A DNA stretch of 64,000 nt, from assembly GCA_963819115.1 (NCBI GenBank), contig CAWFUR010000011.1, positions 1,674,001-1,738,000 of the forward strand, in the 5' to 3' direction. This DNA is from JACVRW01 sp963819115. GTDB taxonomy: Bacteria > Actinomycetota > Thermoleophilia > Solirubrobacterales > Thermoleophilaceae. Both the position numbers and the translations under genes were made by a program. The notes under the pieces are model-generated. The model made no database searches, had not been told where the DNA came from, and saw only the letters and a program-made list of their open reading frames with translations. Below are positions 1 to 8,416 of this stretch, in pieces (within the stretch, counting starts at the first letter, position 1; each line of letters starts with the position of its first letter).

Positions 1-127
1 GCAGGTCCACGATGCAGTAGATCGCCGGGTCGCCGCGGTCCTGGCCGTCCACGTACTGGCGGACGGCGCCGAGGTAGTTGCCGAGGTGCTTGCGCCCGGT
101 GGGCTGGATGCCGCTGAAGATGCGCAC
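1..127 (-). CDS. trpS: Tryptophan-tRNA ligase, N-terminal fragment (runs off left edge)
   Basis: Reading the minus strand from a GTG at 127 gives VRIFSGIQPTGRKHLGNYLG and continues to the edge. The SGIQPTG-x-x-HLGNY block is the N-terminal ATP-binding signature of class I tryptophanyl-tRNA synthetase, which charges tRNA-Trp in the cytoplasm. The start is forced: an in-frame TAG, which is the gcvPB stop, lies 12 nt upstream, and GTG is the only start codon after it. The gene is probably the last member of the gcv transcript. Only about 42 codons are visible, so the catalytic KMSKS region cannot be checked. Confidence 0.85.
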   Translation of the reverse strand, partial: MRIFSGIQPTGRKHLGNYLGAVRQYVDGQDRGDPAIYCIVDL

Positions 128-139
128 GGACGCCTGGAT

Positions 140-1717
140 CTACAGCGCGCCCGAGGACTCGCCGTCGCTGCGCCCGGCCCGCTCCGGATCTCCGGGGTTC
201 TCCCCCATGCCCTGGCGCACCACCGGGCGCTTGGCCGCACCGGCCTCGTCCAGGCGGCGCACCGGCGTGGTGTAGGGAGCGTTGCGAGCGATCTCCGGAT
301 CCTCGCGCGCCTCGTCGAGGATCGAGCGCACGGCGTCGGCGAAGTGGTCCAGCCGCTCCCTGGTCTCGGTCTCGGTGGGCTCGATCATCAGCGCCTCCTC
401 CACCAGCAGCGGGAAGTAGACGGTGGGCGGGTGAACGCCGTGGTCCAGAAGCCGCTTGGCCAGGTCAAGGGTCTTCACCCCCAGCTGGTCGCGAGCGCCG
501 CGGCCCGAGAGCACGAACTCGTGCATGCAGGTGCGGTCGAAGGCGACGGGCAGGTACTCGGCCACCCCCGCCTCGCCCAGCCGCGCCTTCAGGTAGTTGG
601 CGTTCAGCACCGCGACCTCCGAGGCCTCGCGGAGGCCATCGCCGCCCAGCGACAGGATGTAAGCGTACGAGCGCACGAAGACGCCGAAGTTGCCCTGGAA
701 CCCGCGCAGCTTGCCGATCGACTTCGGCCTGTCGGAGTCCAGGTCGAATCGGGGCCCGGAGCCGTTGTCGCCCTCGACCCGCACCACCTGGGGGACGGGC
801 AGGAACGGCTCGATCCGGTCCGACACCGCGATCGGGCCCGCGCCGGGGCCTCCGCCGCCGTGCGGCTGCGTGAACGTCTTGTGCAGGTTGAAGTGGACGA
901 TGTCGAACCCCATGTCGCCGGGCCGGGCGATGCCCATCACGGCGTTGAGGTTGGCGCCGTCGTAGTAGAGGGTGGCCCCCGCGTCGTGCACGATCGAGGC
1001 GATCTCCTCGATGTTGCGGTCGAACAGGCCGAGCGTGTTCGGGTTCGTGAGCATCAGGCAGGCCACGTCGTCCGTGGCCTTCTCGCGCAGGTCGTCCAGG
1101 TCCACGCCGCCGTCGGGCGCGGTGCCGACCTTCACCACCTCGTACCCGGCCATGGTGACCGTGGCCGGATTCGTGCCGTGGGCCGTGTCCGGGGTGAGCA
1201 CCTTGGTCCGCCGCTCGCCGCGATCCTCGTGGTAGGCGCGGGTCAGGAGCAGCCCCGCAAGCTCGCCGTGGGAGCCCGCGGAGGGCTGGAGCGACACGTG
1301 GGGTAGCCCGGCGATCTCCGACAGCGCCCGCTGCAGGCGCCACATCAGGTCCAGCGCGCCCTGGGCGTGCTCGGGGTCCTGGAGCGGGTGCAGGCGGGCG
1401 TGCCCGGGCAGCGCCGCCACGCGCTCGTGGAGCTTCGGGTTGTGCTTCATCGTGCACGAGCCGAGCGGGTAGAAGCCCTCGTCGAGGTGGAAGTTCTTCG
1501 AGGACAGCGTGGTGTAGTGGCGCACGATCTCCGGCTCGGAGACCTCCGGAAGCTGCGCCGGGTCGTCGCGCACGAGCGCGGCCGGCAGGACGTCCTCCAC
1601 CGCCACCTCGGGAACGTCCGTCTCGGGGGCCGTGAAGGCCCGCCGCCCGGCGCGGGTGCGCTCGAAGATCGTGATGGTGTCGTCGTTGCGGCGCGGGTCG
1701 GCCACGAAGTCGCTCAT
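140..1717 (-). CDS. gcvPB: Glycine dehydrogenase (decarboxylating) subunit 2, P-protein beta subunit
   Basis: This is the PLP-carrying half of the two-subunit P-protein of the glycine cleavage system. It decarboxylates glycine and passes the aminomethyl group to lipoyl-GcvH. The 525-residue product has the full P-protein fold. The HFNLHKTF block places the Schiff-base lysine at about K280, followed by the Gly-rich QPHGGGGPG loop. SSKNFH and YPLGSCTMKHNPK near residues 72-94 are typical of subunit 2. Its ATG overlaps the gcvPA stop by 4 nt, so the two subunits are translationally coupled. The bacterial split form (PA plus PB) is common in Actinobacteria and Firmicutes. Confidence 0.96.
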   Translation of the reverse strand: MSDFVADPRRNDDTITIFERTRAGRRAFTAPETDVPEVAVEDVLPAALVRDDPAQLPEVSEPEIVRHYTTLSSKNFHLDEGFYPLGSCTMKHNPKLHERVAALPGHARLHPLQDPEHAQGALDLMWRLQRALSEIAGLPHVSLQPSAGSHGELAGLLLTRAYHEDRGERRTKVLTPDTAHGTNPATVTMAGYEVVKVGTAPDGGVDLDDLREKATDDVACLMLTNPNTLGLFDRNIEEIASIVHDAGATLYYDGANLNAVMGIARPGDMGFDIVHFNLHKTFTQPHGGGGPGAGPIAVSDRIEPFLPVPQVVRVEGDNGSGPRFDLDSDRPKSIGKLRGFQGNFGVFVRSYAYILSLGGDGLREASEVAVLNANYLKARLGEAGVAEYLPVAFDRTCMHEFVLSGRGARDQLGVKTLDLAKRLLDHGVHPPTVYFPLLVEEALMIEPTETETRERLDHFADAVRSILDEAREDPEIARNAPYTTPVRRLDEAGAAKRPVVRQGMGENPGDPERAGRSDGESSGAL

Positions 1718-3072
1718 CGCACCGCCTCCGTCTCACGCGCACCCTGCGGGGCGCCCACCACCTCGGCCAGCCGGTCGATGTCCGCCCGCGTGCGGCGCTC
1801 GGTGATGGCCACCAGCAGCCCGTCCTCGTACTCGGGGTAGTCGCGACCGAGGCGGTACCCGGGGTTGATCCCCGCCGCCCGGGCCCGCAGGAAGAGGCCG
1901 TCGAGGTCGGGCACGTGCACCGCGAACTCGCGCACCACCGGTCCGGGGTTGATCAGCTCGAGGCCGAGCGCCTGGCGCGCGTAGTGGGTGCGGCGCAGCA
2001 TCAGGGTGGAGAGCTCCACCAGGCCCCGGCGTCCGAGCCAGGACAGGTACACCACGCCGGCCAGCGCGTTCAGGGCCTGGGCGGTGCAGATGTTGTGGGT
2101 GGCCTTCTCGCGGCGGATGTGCTGCTCGCGAGTCTGGAGCGTGAGCACGAACCCGCGCCGCCCGTCCACGTCCCGGGTCTCGCCCGCGATCCGGCCGGGC
2201 ATGCGGCGGATGAAGCGCTCCGCGGCCGCGAAGAAGCCGAAGCTCGGGCCGCCGTAGTCCAGGCGGTTGCCCAGCGACTGGCCCTCGCCGACGCAGATGT
2301 CCGCGCCCACCTCGCCGGGCGGCTTCAGGATGCCGAGCGGAAGCGGGTCGGCCGCGCACACCAGCAGCGCGCCGGTGCGCTTGCCCGCCTCGGCCAGCGT
2401 GCCCACGTCCTCCACGGTGCCCAGGAAGTTCGGCTGCTGGACGAACACCGCGGCGGTGTCGTCGTCCACAGCCTCGGCCAGCGCCGCCACGTCGGTGGCG
2501 CCGTCGGCGCCCAGGGGCACCTCCACCACCTCCATGCCGTAGCCCGCGGCGTGGGTGCGGAGCGCGGCCCGGGAGTGCGGGTGGAGGCCGCGGCTGGCCA
2601 CGAGCCGGGTGCGGCGCGTCTCCAGCTTCGCTAGGTAGCCCGCGGCGGCCACGGCGCTCGGGCCCTCGTACACGGACGCGTTGGCCACCGGCAGGCCGGT
2701 GAGCTCCGAGATGGCCGTCTGGAACTCGAACATCACCTGGAGGCCGCCCTGCGAGATCTCCGGCTGGTAGGGCGTGTACGGGGTCAGGAACTCGGAGCGG
2801 CTGGTGAGCGCGTCCACCAGCGAGGGCACGTAGTGGTCGTACATGCCCGCCCCGAGGAAGCTGGCCTCCGCGTCCGCGTGCCGGTTGCGCGCGGCCAGCG
2901 CGGACATCTCCTCGTGCACCTCCTGCTCCGAGCGCCCCGGCGGCAGGTCGATGTCCCGGCCGAGCCTGACGCTGGCCGGGATGTCGGCGAAGAGGTCCTC
3001 AAGCGAGCCGGCGCCGATGGCGCCGAGCATGGCCTTCAGGTCCTCGTCGGTGATGGAGGTGTAGCGGGACAT
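1714..3072 (-). CDS. gcvPA: Glycine dehydrogenase (decarboxylating) subunit 1, P-protein alpha subunit
   Basis: The 452-residue partner of GcvPB forms the alpha2beta2 P-protein. The N-terminus MSRYTSITDED and the motifs MYDHYVPSLVDAL, EFQTAISELTGLPVANAS and YEGPSA are diagnostic of GcvPA. I chose the ATG at 3072, not the open-frame start at 3165. It begins the conserved N-terminus and its A is shared with the gcvH TGA (TGATG junction). The extra 31 residues upstream would run through the end of gcvH. Tight junctions on both sides place it inside the gcvT-gcvH-gcvPA-gcvPB operon. Confidence 0.95.
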   Translation of the reverse strand: MSRYTSITDEDLKAMLGAIGAGSLEDLFADIPASVRLGRDIDLPPGRSEQEVHEEMSALAARNRHADAEASFLGAGMYDHYVPSLVDALTSRSEFLTPYTPYQPEISQGGLQVMFEFQTAISELTGLPVANASVYEGPSAVAAAGYLAKLETRRTRLVASRGLHPHSRAALRTHAAGYGMEVVEVPLGADGATDVAALAEAVDDDTAAVFVQQPNFLGTVEDVGTLAEAGKRTGALLVCAADPLPLGILKPPGEVGADICVGEGQSLGNRLDYGGPSFGFFAAAERFIRRMPGRIAGETRDVDGRRGFVLTLQTREQHIRREKATHNICTAQALNALAGVVYLSWLGRRGLVELSTLMLRRTHYARQALGLELINPGPVVREFAVHVPDLDGLFLRARAAGINPGYRLGRDYPEYEDGLLVAITERRTRADIDRLAEVVGAPQGARETEAVR

Positions 3073-3464
3073 CAGCCCCCTGATTGCAGCAGATCGCGAT
3101 ACGCACTCACGTCGAGCAGCGAATCGAGCTCCGCCGGGTCGGAGAGCTTCACGCGAACCATCCACCCGTCGCCGTAGGGATCGCTGTTGATGTGCTCCGG
3201 CGCGTCGCCGAGCGCCTCGTTCACGGCGACGATCTCGCCCGACAGCGGCGCGAACACGTCGGACACCGCCTTCACGGACTCCACCTCGGCGTAGACCTGG
3301 TCCTTGACGAGCTGGGCGCCCACCTCGGGCGGGTCGAAGAACACCACCTCTCCCAGGGCGTCCTGGGCGAACCAGGTGATGCCGAAGGTGGCCTCGTCGC
3401 CCTCGATGCGGGCCCAGTCGTGCTCGGGGTGGTACCTCAGGTCATCGGGGTAGGACGCTTCCAA
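3072..3464 (-). CDS. gcvH: Glycine cleavage system H protein
   Basis: This is the lipoyl carrier that shuttles the methylamine intermediate between the P-, T- and L-proteins. The 130 residues are the usual length. YHPEHDWAR opens the domain and VESVKAVSDV holds the lipoylated lysine at about K65. The start is a TTG at 3464, preceded on the minus strand by AGAGGAGG four bases upstream. That ribosome-binding site decides against the longer frame opening at 3518, whose extra 18 residues overlap gcvT and resemble nothing. It sits 22 nt after gcvT and shares a base with the gcvPA start. Confidence 0.93.
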   Translation of the reverse strand: MEASYPDDLRYHPEHDWARIEGDEATFGITWFAQDALGEVVFFDPPEVGAQLVKDQVYAEVESVKAVSDVFAPLSGEIVAVNEALGDAPEHINSDPYGDGWMVRVKLSDPAELDSLLDVSAYRDLLQSGG

Positions 3465-3486
3465 CGGGCCTCCTCTGGGGGGTTCC

Positions 3487-4563
3487 TTACGACTTCTTCC
3501 GGTACAGCGGCTTCTCACTCACCTCGGCGGCGCGCGGCTTGCCCCGCACGTCCACCTCGATGGCCGTGCCGGGCTGGGCGGCGGCCACCGGCACGTAGGC
3601 CATCCCTATTCCCTTCTCCAGGCACGGGGAGAGCGAACCGCTGGTCACGATCCCGTCCCCGGAGCCCGTGCTCACCGGATTCCCCTGGCGGGGGATGCCG
3701 GGACCGGTGAACACGAAGGGCGCCAGCGACTGCTCGGGCTCGATCCCGCGGAGGGCGTCCGAGCCGATGAAGCCGGTGTCCAGCTTGCAGCACCAGCCGA
3801 GGCCGGCCTCGAGCGGGTTGCGGTCCTCGGACAGATCGTTTCCGTAGAGGTGGAAGCAGACCTCGAGGCGCAGCGTGTCGCGGGCGCCAAGCCCGGCGGG
3901 CTCGACCCCGGCCTCGGCCAGCGCGTCCCACACCGTGCCGGCGCCGCCGGAGGGCACCAGCAGCTCGGCCCCGTGCTCCCCGGTGTATCCGGTGCCGCAC
4001 ACCAGGCAGTCCACTCCGGCCACCGTCAGGTCCGCGGTGCGCATGCGCGCCGGGAGGGCGCCCTCGGCCAGGTCCTCCAGCACCCCGCGAGCCAGGGGAC
4101 CCTGGACGGCGATCATGGCCCAGTCCTCGAGCGTGTCCGCGATCTCCACGTCGAACCCGGCCGCCTGGTCGCGGAACCAGGCCAGGTCCTTCTCGTGGTT
4201 CGAGGCGTTGGTGACGGTGAGGAAGCGCCCGCCGTCGAGGCGGTAGGTGAAGAGGTCGTCGAGCACGCCGCCGTCCTCGCGGCAGAGCACTGAGTACTGC
4301 GCGCCGCGCTCGGCGATCTTGGTCACATCGTTGGAGAGGACGTGCTGAAGGAAGGCCTCGGCCCCGGGCCCGCGGGTCTCGATCTCGCCCATGTGCGAGA
4401 CGTCGAACATGCCCGCCCGCGTGCGCACGGCGATGTGCTCGGCGCGGATGCCGCCGTACTGCACGGGCATCTCCCAGCCCGCGAAGGGCACGAGCCGCGC
4501 GCCGGCCTGCTCGTGGCGCTCGTAGAGGGGTGTGCGGCGGAGGGTGTGGGCGGCCGAGGACAG
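3487..4563 (-). CDS. gcvT: Aminomethyltransferase (glycine cleavage T protein)
   Basis: GcvT transfers the methylene from aminomethyl-GcvH to tetrahydrofolate and releases ammonia. The family N-terminus TLRRTPLYERH, then VPFAGWEMPVQY, FDVSHMGE and the C-terminal beta-barrel (GNPVSTGSGDGIVTSGS, GIGMAYVP) are all present. The start is a problem: no ATG, GTG or TTG lies between the conserved N-terminus and the overlapping acetyltransferase gene upstream. The nearest usable codon is a CTG at 4563, giving 358 residues, close to normal length. The open frame runs on to 4794, but that part is antisense-like shadow of the GNAT gene and lacks family similarity. Product identity is certain, the start is not. 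Confidence 0.9.
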   Translation of the reverse strand: MSSAAHTLRRTPLYERHEQAGARLVPFAGWEMPVQYGGIRAEHIAVRTRAGMFDVSHMGEIETRGPGAEAFLQHVLSNDVTKIAERGAQYSVLCREDGGVLDDLFTYRLDGGRFLTVTNASNHEKDLAWFRDQAAGFDVEIADTLEDWAMIAVQGPLARGVLEDLAEGALPARMRTADLTVAGVDCLVCGTGYTGEHGAELLVPSGGAGTVWDALAEAGVEPAGLGARDTLRLEVCFHLYGNDLSEDRNPLEAGLGWCCKLDTGFIGSDALRGIEPEQSLAPFVFTGPGIPRQGNPVSTGSGDGIVTSGSLSPCLEKGIGMAYVPVAAAQPGTAIEVDVRGKPRAAEVSEKPLYRKKS

Positions 4564-4573
4564 GGCCGAGAGG

Positions 4574-5008
4574 CTACAGCGGGCGCGCGAAGTGGTACGA
4601 GGTGATCCGGAGCCGCTTGCGGAAGTAGAGCCGGTGCGCGTCCTGGCGCTCCGGGCCGACCCCCGAGTCCAGGTGCAGGGCGTGGGCGCCGAGCCGCCTG
4701 CCCTCCTCGGCACACCAGTCCACCAGCGCACCCGCGTGCCCTCGCCCGCGGGCCTCGGCCATCGTGGAGAGGTCGTCCACGTAGAGCACGTCACCGCCGT
4801 AGAGGGTGTGCAGCAGGCGGAAGCCGGCCACGGCCGTGACCCGGCCGTCCTCCTCGAACGCCCCCACGAGGCGGTAGCCCTCGGGGCGCTGCTCCTCGTC
4901 CACCCGGCGGGCGAACGCGTCCGCGTCCTGGAGATGCGTACGCAGCTCCCGCATCGCCGCGAAGGCGAGCGCGGTGTCCGGCGGCAGAATTTCCTTTAGG
5001 GAAGACAT
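4574..5008 (-). CDS. GNAT-family N-acetyltransferase
   Basis: This small cytoplasmic protein (about 144 residues) has the acetyl-CoA pyrophosphate-binding motif ARGRGHAGALVDW after a strand reading VLYVDDLSTM, as in GNAT motif A. The C-terminus contains the Tyr-Phe-Arg-Lys block usual in motif B. Substrate unknown. An ATG at 5008 and a GTG at 5023 are both possible starts; the GTG lies inside a repeat-like segment, so I favour the ATG. It is the first gene of the leftward gcv operon, only about 10 nt before the inferred gcvT start. Nothing in the sequence ties it to glycine metabolism beyond position. Confidence 0.75.
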   Translation of the reverse strand: MSSLKEILPPDTALAFAAMRELRTHLQDADAFARRVDEEQRPEGYRLVGAFEEDGRVTAVAGFRLLHTLYGGDVLYVDDLSTMAEARGRGHAGALVDWCAEEGRRLGAHALHLDSGVGPERQDAHRLYFRKRLRITSYHFARPL

Positions 5009-5012
5009 CGCT

Positions 5013-5100
5013 GCGGTGCTCACCCGATGACAGGCTGCGGTGCTCGCCTGATCACCGATCAGGCTCAGCTCCTCGCCGCCGATCGGGCTCCGCTCCTCGC
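5013..5100. repeat. REP-like palindromic element, nested partial copies
   Basis: The 3' side of ftsZ carries a full element read on the minus strand (about 5036-5075), with the core palindrome CCTGATCACCGATCAGG. Truncated copies flank it: a tgctcacccgat part at 5018-5029 and GATCGGGCTCCGCTCCTC at 5081-5098. The same family occurs at 25155, 33209, 38224 and 50238. Confidence 0.7.
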
Positions 5101-5104
5101 GAGG

Positions 5105-6193
5105 TCAGTCCTTCAGGAAGGACGGAACGTCGATCTCGTCGTCCGAGATCTCGAGCGACTTGCGCTGGCGGTCGTCGAGGGACACGTCCCGGCGCCGCGG
5201 CTCGCGCCTCCGGCCGGTGGAGTCCTCCTGGAAGAGCGGCAGGCGTCCCGGCCGCTCGAAGCCGGTGGCGATCACGGTCACGCGCACGCCGTCACCCATC
5301 GCGTCGTCCACCACGGCCCCGAAGATGATGTTCGAGTTCGAATCCGCGGCGCTCTGGATGATCTCCGCGGCCTCGTTCACCTCGAACAGCCCGAGGTCGC
5401 TGCCGCCGGTGATGTTCAGCAGGATGCCCGTGGCCCCCTCCACCGACTGCTCGAGCAGTGGGCTGGAGATCGCGTTCTTGGCCGCCTCGGCCGCGCGCTG
5501 CTCGCCCGCCGCCTCGCCGATGCCCATGAGCGCCGAGCCGGCGTCCTGCATGATCGTGCGGACGTCGGCGAAGTCCAGGTTGATGAGGCCGGGTGTGGTG
5601 ATCAGGTCGGTGATGCCCTGCACGCCCTGGCGCAGGACGTTGTCCGCCTCGCGGAACGCGTCCAGGATGCTGGTGCGGCGCTCCACCACCGCGAGCAGCT
5701 TCTCGTTGGGGATCACGATCAGCGTGTCCACCTGCTCGCGGAGGCGCTCGATGCCGTCCACGGCCTGCCGCATGCGCTGGGTGCCCTCGAAGTCGAACGG
5801 CTTGGTGACGGTGCCCACGGTGAGCGCGCCCACCTCCTGCTTGGCCACCTCGGCGATGACCGGGGCGGCGCCGGTGCCGGTGCCGCCACCCTCGCCGGCG
5901 GTGACGAAGACCATGTCCGCGCCCTTCAGAGCCTCCTTGATCTCGTCGCGGCTCTCGTTGGCCGCGCCGTAGCCCACGTCCGGGCTCGCGCCCGCGCCGA
6001 GGCCGCGCGTCAGCTGGTCCCCGATCTGAAGCTTGATGTCGGCATCGCACATCTGCAACGCCTGGGCGTCGGTGTTGACCGCGATGAACTCCACGCCCTT
6101 GAGGCCGGCGTCGACCATGCGATTTACGGCATTGGTGCCGCCGCCGCCGATGCCGACGACCTTGATGACAGCCAAGTAGCTACCGGTGTCCAT
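5105..6193 (-). CDS. ftsZ: Cell division protein FtsZ
   Basis: FtsZ is the tubulin-like GTPase that polymerises into the cytokinetic ring. The 362 residues have the N-terminal GIGGGGTNAVNRM loop, the tubulin signature GGGTGTG at residues 102-108, and the T7 catalytic loop NLDFADV. After a basic linker the C-terminal conserved peptide DEIDVPSFLKD, the docking site for SepF and other partners, is intact. There is no ftsA beside it, as usual in Actinobacteria, so SepF-type anchoring is expected. A well-formed promoter lies about 75-100 nt upstream, so ftsZ can be transcribed independently of ftsQ. Confidence 0.98.
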   Translation of the reverse strand: MDTGSYLAVIKVVGIGGGGTNAVNRMVDAGLKGVEFIAVNTDAQALQMCDADIKLQIGDQLTRGLGAGASPDVGYGAANESRDEIKEALKGADMVFVTAGEGGGTGTGAAPVIAEVAKQEVGALTVGTVTKPFDFEGTQRMRQAVDGIERLREQVDTLIVIPNEKLLAVVERRTSILDAFREADNVLRQGVQGITDLITTPGLINLDFADVRTIMQDAGSALMGIGEAAGEQRAAEAAKNAISSPLLEQSVEGATGILLNITGGSDLGLFEVNEAAEIIQSAADSNSNIIFGAVVDDAMGDGVRVTVIATGFERPGRLPLFQEDSTGRRREPRRRDVSLDDRQRKSLEISDDEIDVPSFLKD

Positions 6194-6267
6194 TAGGGCT
6201 CTGGATCCTCTCTCTGCTGGTAAAGCTCAGGCGATCGTCGAGGGTCAGCGACGGTCGCCAAGTCGGG

Positions 6268-6297
6268 ACTGTAGGTGGATATCGGCCGAAGTGTCAA
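6268..6297 (-). promoter_or_regulatory. Vegetative-type promoter for ftsZ
   Basis: On the minus strand a perfect -35 TTGACA (6297-6292) is separated by 18 nt from a -10 TACAGT (6273-6268). Transcription would start near 6261, leaving a leader of roughly 68 nt before the ftsZ ATG at 6193. The rest of the 217-nt ftsQ-ftsZ gap shows nothing else clear. Confidence 0.75.
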
Positions 6298-6410
6298 TGC
6301 CGCCCGCAACAATCCATGCACGTCAAGCTAAACCCCGGCTCGAGGGTTATCGGTCTACCTCAACCCGAGATCGACGGTTCGGAAAAGGGTGTGCCAGGCG
6401 GGCCGGGAGC

Positions 6411-7502
6411 TCAGGGAGCGGGCGCTTCGGCCGCACCGCCGGCCGCACCCGGAACGGGCACGGAGGGGGTCGCGGGAGCGGTGGTGGCCGGGCTCTCCAC
6501 GGCGGGCGGAGTGCTCGTGTCCGGCGGGGTCGCCGTGGCCGGACCCTCGCCCGTGAGCGTGGCCGTGGCCGGGTCCACCGGGGTCCCGGTGGCCGCGCCG
6601 CTCTCGGGCGTGGCCGCGCCGTCGGCCGGCAGGGCCGGTGCCTGATCCGCCTCGGCCGGGGCCACGCTCTGGAAGGCGAGGCCGCCGACGGCGGGCCGTC
6701 CGGGCACCCGCAGGTCCACGTAGGCCGCGCCCTGGGCGTCCTGGTCGGCGAGCACCCGCGCCGCCGCGATCCACTTCTCGCGCAGCCGGCCGGCTCCGCC
6801 GAACACGAGCTCGGGGCCGTCGTGCATCGTGGCCACGAGGCCGCGCTCGCCGTCCCTGGTCACCTCGTCGAGACGGCGGCGAAGAGCGGGCGGCGCCGTG
6901 CCGGCCACCCGTGCCCCGGCCAGCGCCACCGGGTCGGACAGCCGCTGGCCCTTCAGCCCCCCGTGCGCCCGCACGGTCGGAAGCGGGCCCGGGGTGGGCA
7001 GGCCCTGGAGCACCGTGCCGTCGGCGGCCACGGGCACGCGGCCCGAGTCGGTCACGGCCATGGCCGCGGGCACGTGCTCGATCACCCGGATCGTCATCCC
7101 GTGCGGGAAGTCGGTGGTGACCCGGAGGGCGCGCACCACCGGGAAGCCCGCCACGGCCTGGTCGAGGCGGTCCTGTTGCACGTGGAGGGTGGTCATCGTC
7201 CTGGCGGTGGCGGCCAGCGCCGCGCGAACGCGCTTGGCGTCCTTGGTGGTCACGCCGGTTACGGTCACGCTCTCCACGCTCACGAGCGACGAGTCGCGCA
7301 GCCAGAAGCGATAGGCCCCGCCGGCCACGAGGAGCAGCACCAGCAGCGCCACCAGGATCCGGCGCATGCGGGCGGACGGCCGGGGCAGGCGGCCGGCGTG
7401 GGGCCGGACCGCGCGCAGAGCGGAGACCGGCACCGCGCCGAGCCGGGCCGCGGCCTCGGCGAGACGGCCGGGGCGCCGAGCAGCGGGGGACCCGGCCCTC
7501 AC
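6411..7502 (-). CDS. ftsQ: Cell division protein FtsQ with Pro/Ala/Thr-rich tail
   Basis: FtsQ is a bitopic divisome protein linking FtsL/FtsB to the other division proteins. Layout: basic cytoplasmic N-terminus (1-48), one membrane helix (about 49-66), a POTRA domain (about 73-140, beginning SVESVTVTGV), then the FtsQ beta domain. From about residue 275 the sequence becomes a low-complexity Ala/Thr/Pro tail of about 85 residues that ordinary FtsQ lacks. A GTG start overlaps the murB stop (GTGA), so it is translationally coupled to murB. Confidence 0.9.
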   Translation of the reverse strand: MRAGSPAARRPGRLAEAAARLGAVPVSALRAVRPHAGRLPRPSARMRRILVALLVLLLVAGGAYRFWLRDSSLVSVESVTVTGVTTKDAKRVRAALAATARTMTTLHVQQDRLDQAVAGFPVVRALRVTTDFPHGMTIRVIEHVPAAMAVTDSGRVPVAADGTVLQGLPTPGPLPTVRAHGGLKGQRLSDPVALAGARVAGTAPPALRRRLDEVTRDGERGLVATMHDGPELVFGGAGRLREKWIAAARVLADQDAQGAAYVDLRVPGRPAVGGLAFQSVAPAEADQAPALPADGAATPESGAATGTPVDPATATLTGEGPATATPPDTSTPPAVESPATTAPATPSVPVPGAAGGAAEAPAP

Positions 7503-8416
7503 GCGGCCTCCCCTCCGAGCGGCGACAGGTCCACGTCGCCGAGGATCTGCACCTCGGGCTCGAGCTCCACCCCGAAGCGCTCCCGGACCCTGCGGCGGCC
7601 CTCGCCCATGAGGGCGATCACATCCGCGGTGGTGGCGTGGCCCATGTTCTCCACGAAGTTCGCGTGCTTCTCCGAGAACCTGGCGCCGCCGACCGTGAGT
7701 CCGCGACAGCCCGCCTCATCGAGCAGCACTCCGGCGCTGCGGCCGCCCGCGGCCGGGTCGGCCGGGTTCTTGAAGGTGGAGCCGAAGGTCTTGATCCCGG
7801 ACGGCTGCGCCTGGCGGCGGGCGTCCCGCATGCCGGCCAGCGTGGCCTTCACCTCCGCGGGCCGGGCCGGGCTGAGCGCGAACGATGCCCGCGACACCAC
7901 CTCACCGGCACGGAGGTTCGACCGCCGGTACTCGAAGCCGAGCCGGCCGGGCTCGCGACGGTCGGTGCCGTCACGGCTCACCACGTCGGCCCACTCGAGC
8001 ACGCGGGCGAGGTCGCCCCCATAGGCGTTCGCGTTCATCCTCACCGCGCCGCCCACGGTCCCGGGGATGTTCACCCCGAACTCGAGGCCGCTCAAACCGG
8101 CACGCGCAGCGAGCGCGGCCGCCTGTGGCAGCCGCGCCCCACCCCCGCAGACGAGGCGCGTGCCTGTCTGCTCCATGGCGGCGAGCGCTCCGTCGAGCTT
8201 TATGACGAGTCCTCGGAATCCCGCATCCGACACCAGGAGATTCGAGCCCGAGCCCACCACTCCTACCCCGATCTCCTCATCTCCCGCCCAGCGCAGCAAC
8301 GCGGCCAGGTGCCCGTCGTCGCCGGGACGGGCGAACCAGTCCCCCCTCCCGCCCGTGCGGATCGTGGTCAGGCGGGTGAGCGGGTAGTCGCGCTCCACGC
8401 CCTCGGGAACGCTCAC
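7499..8416 (-). CDS. murB: UDP-N-acetylenolpyruvoylglucosamine reductase
   Basis: MurB reduces UDP-GlcNAc-enolpyruvate to UDP-MurNAc using NADPH and FAD, the second committed step of peptidoglycan precursor synthesis. The 305 residues have the FAD-binding segment VVGSGSNLLVSDAGFRGLVIKL, the IPGTVGGAVRMNANAYGG block, and FGSTFKNP carrying the proton-donor serine (about S213). An acidic residue near the C-terminus (ELEPEVQILG) fits the catalytic glutamate. It overlaps murC by 4 nt upstream and ftsQ downstream. No murA is visible in the window. Confidence 0.96.
   Translation of the reverse strand: MSVPEGVERDYPLTRLTTIRTGGRGDWFARPGDDGHLAALLRWAGDEEIGVGVVGSGSNLLVSDAGFRGLVIKLDGALAAMEQTGTRLVCGGGARLPQAAALAARAGLSGLEFGVNIPGTVGGAVRMNANAYGGDLARVLEWADVVSRDGTDRREPGRLGFEYRRSNLRAGEVVSRASFALSPARPAEVKATLAGMRDARRQAQPSGIKTFGSTFKNPADPAAGGRSAGVLLDEAGCRGLTVGGARFSEKHANFVENMGHATTADVIALMGEGRRRVRERFGVELEPEVQILGDVDLSPLGGEAA

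Noticed and set aside
4560..5110. Glycine riboswitch ahead of the gcv operon
   Set aside because: No tandem glycine aptamer signature is visible between ftsZ and gcvT; the gap holds only REP-like repeats and the acetyltransferase gene.
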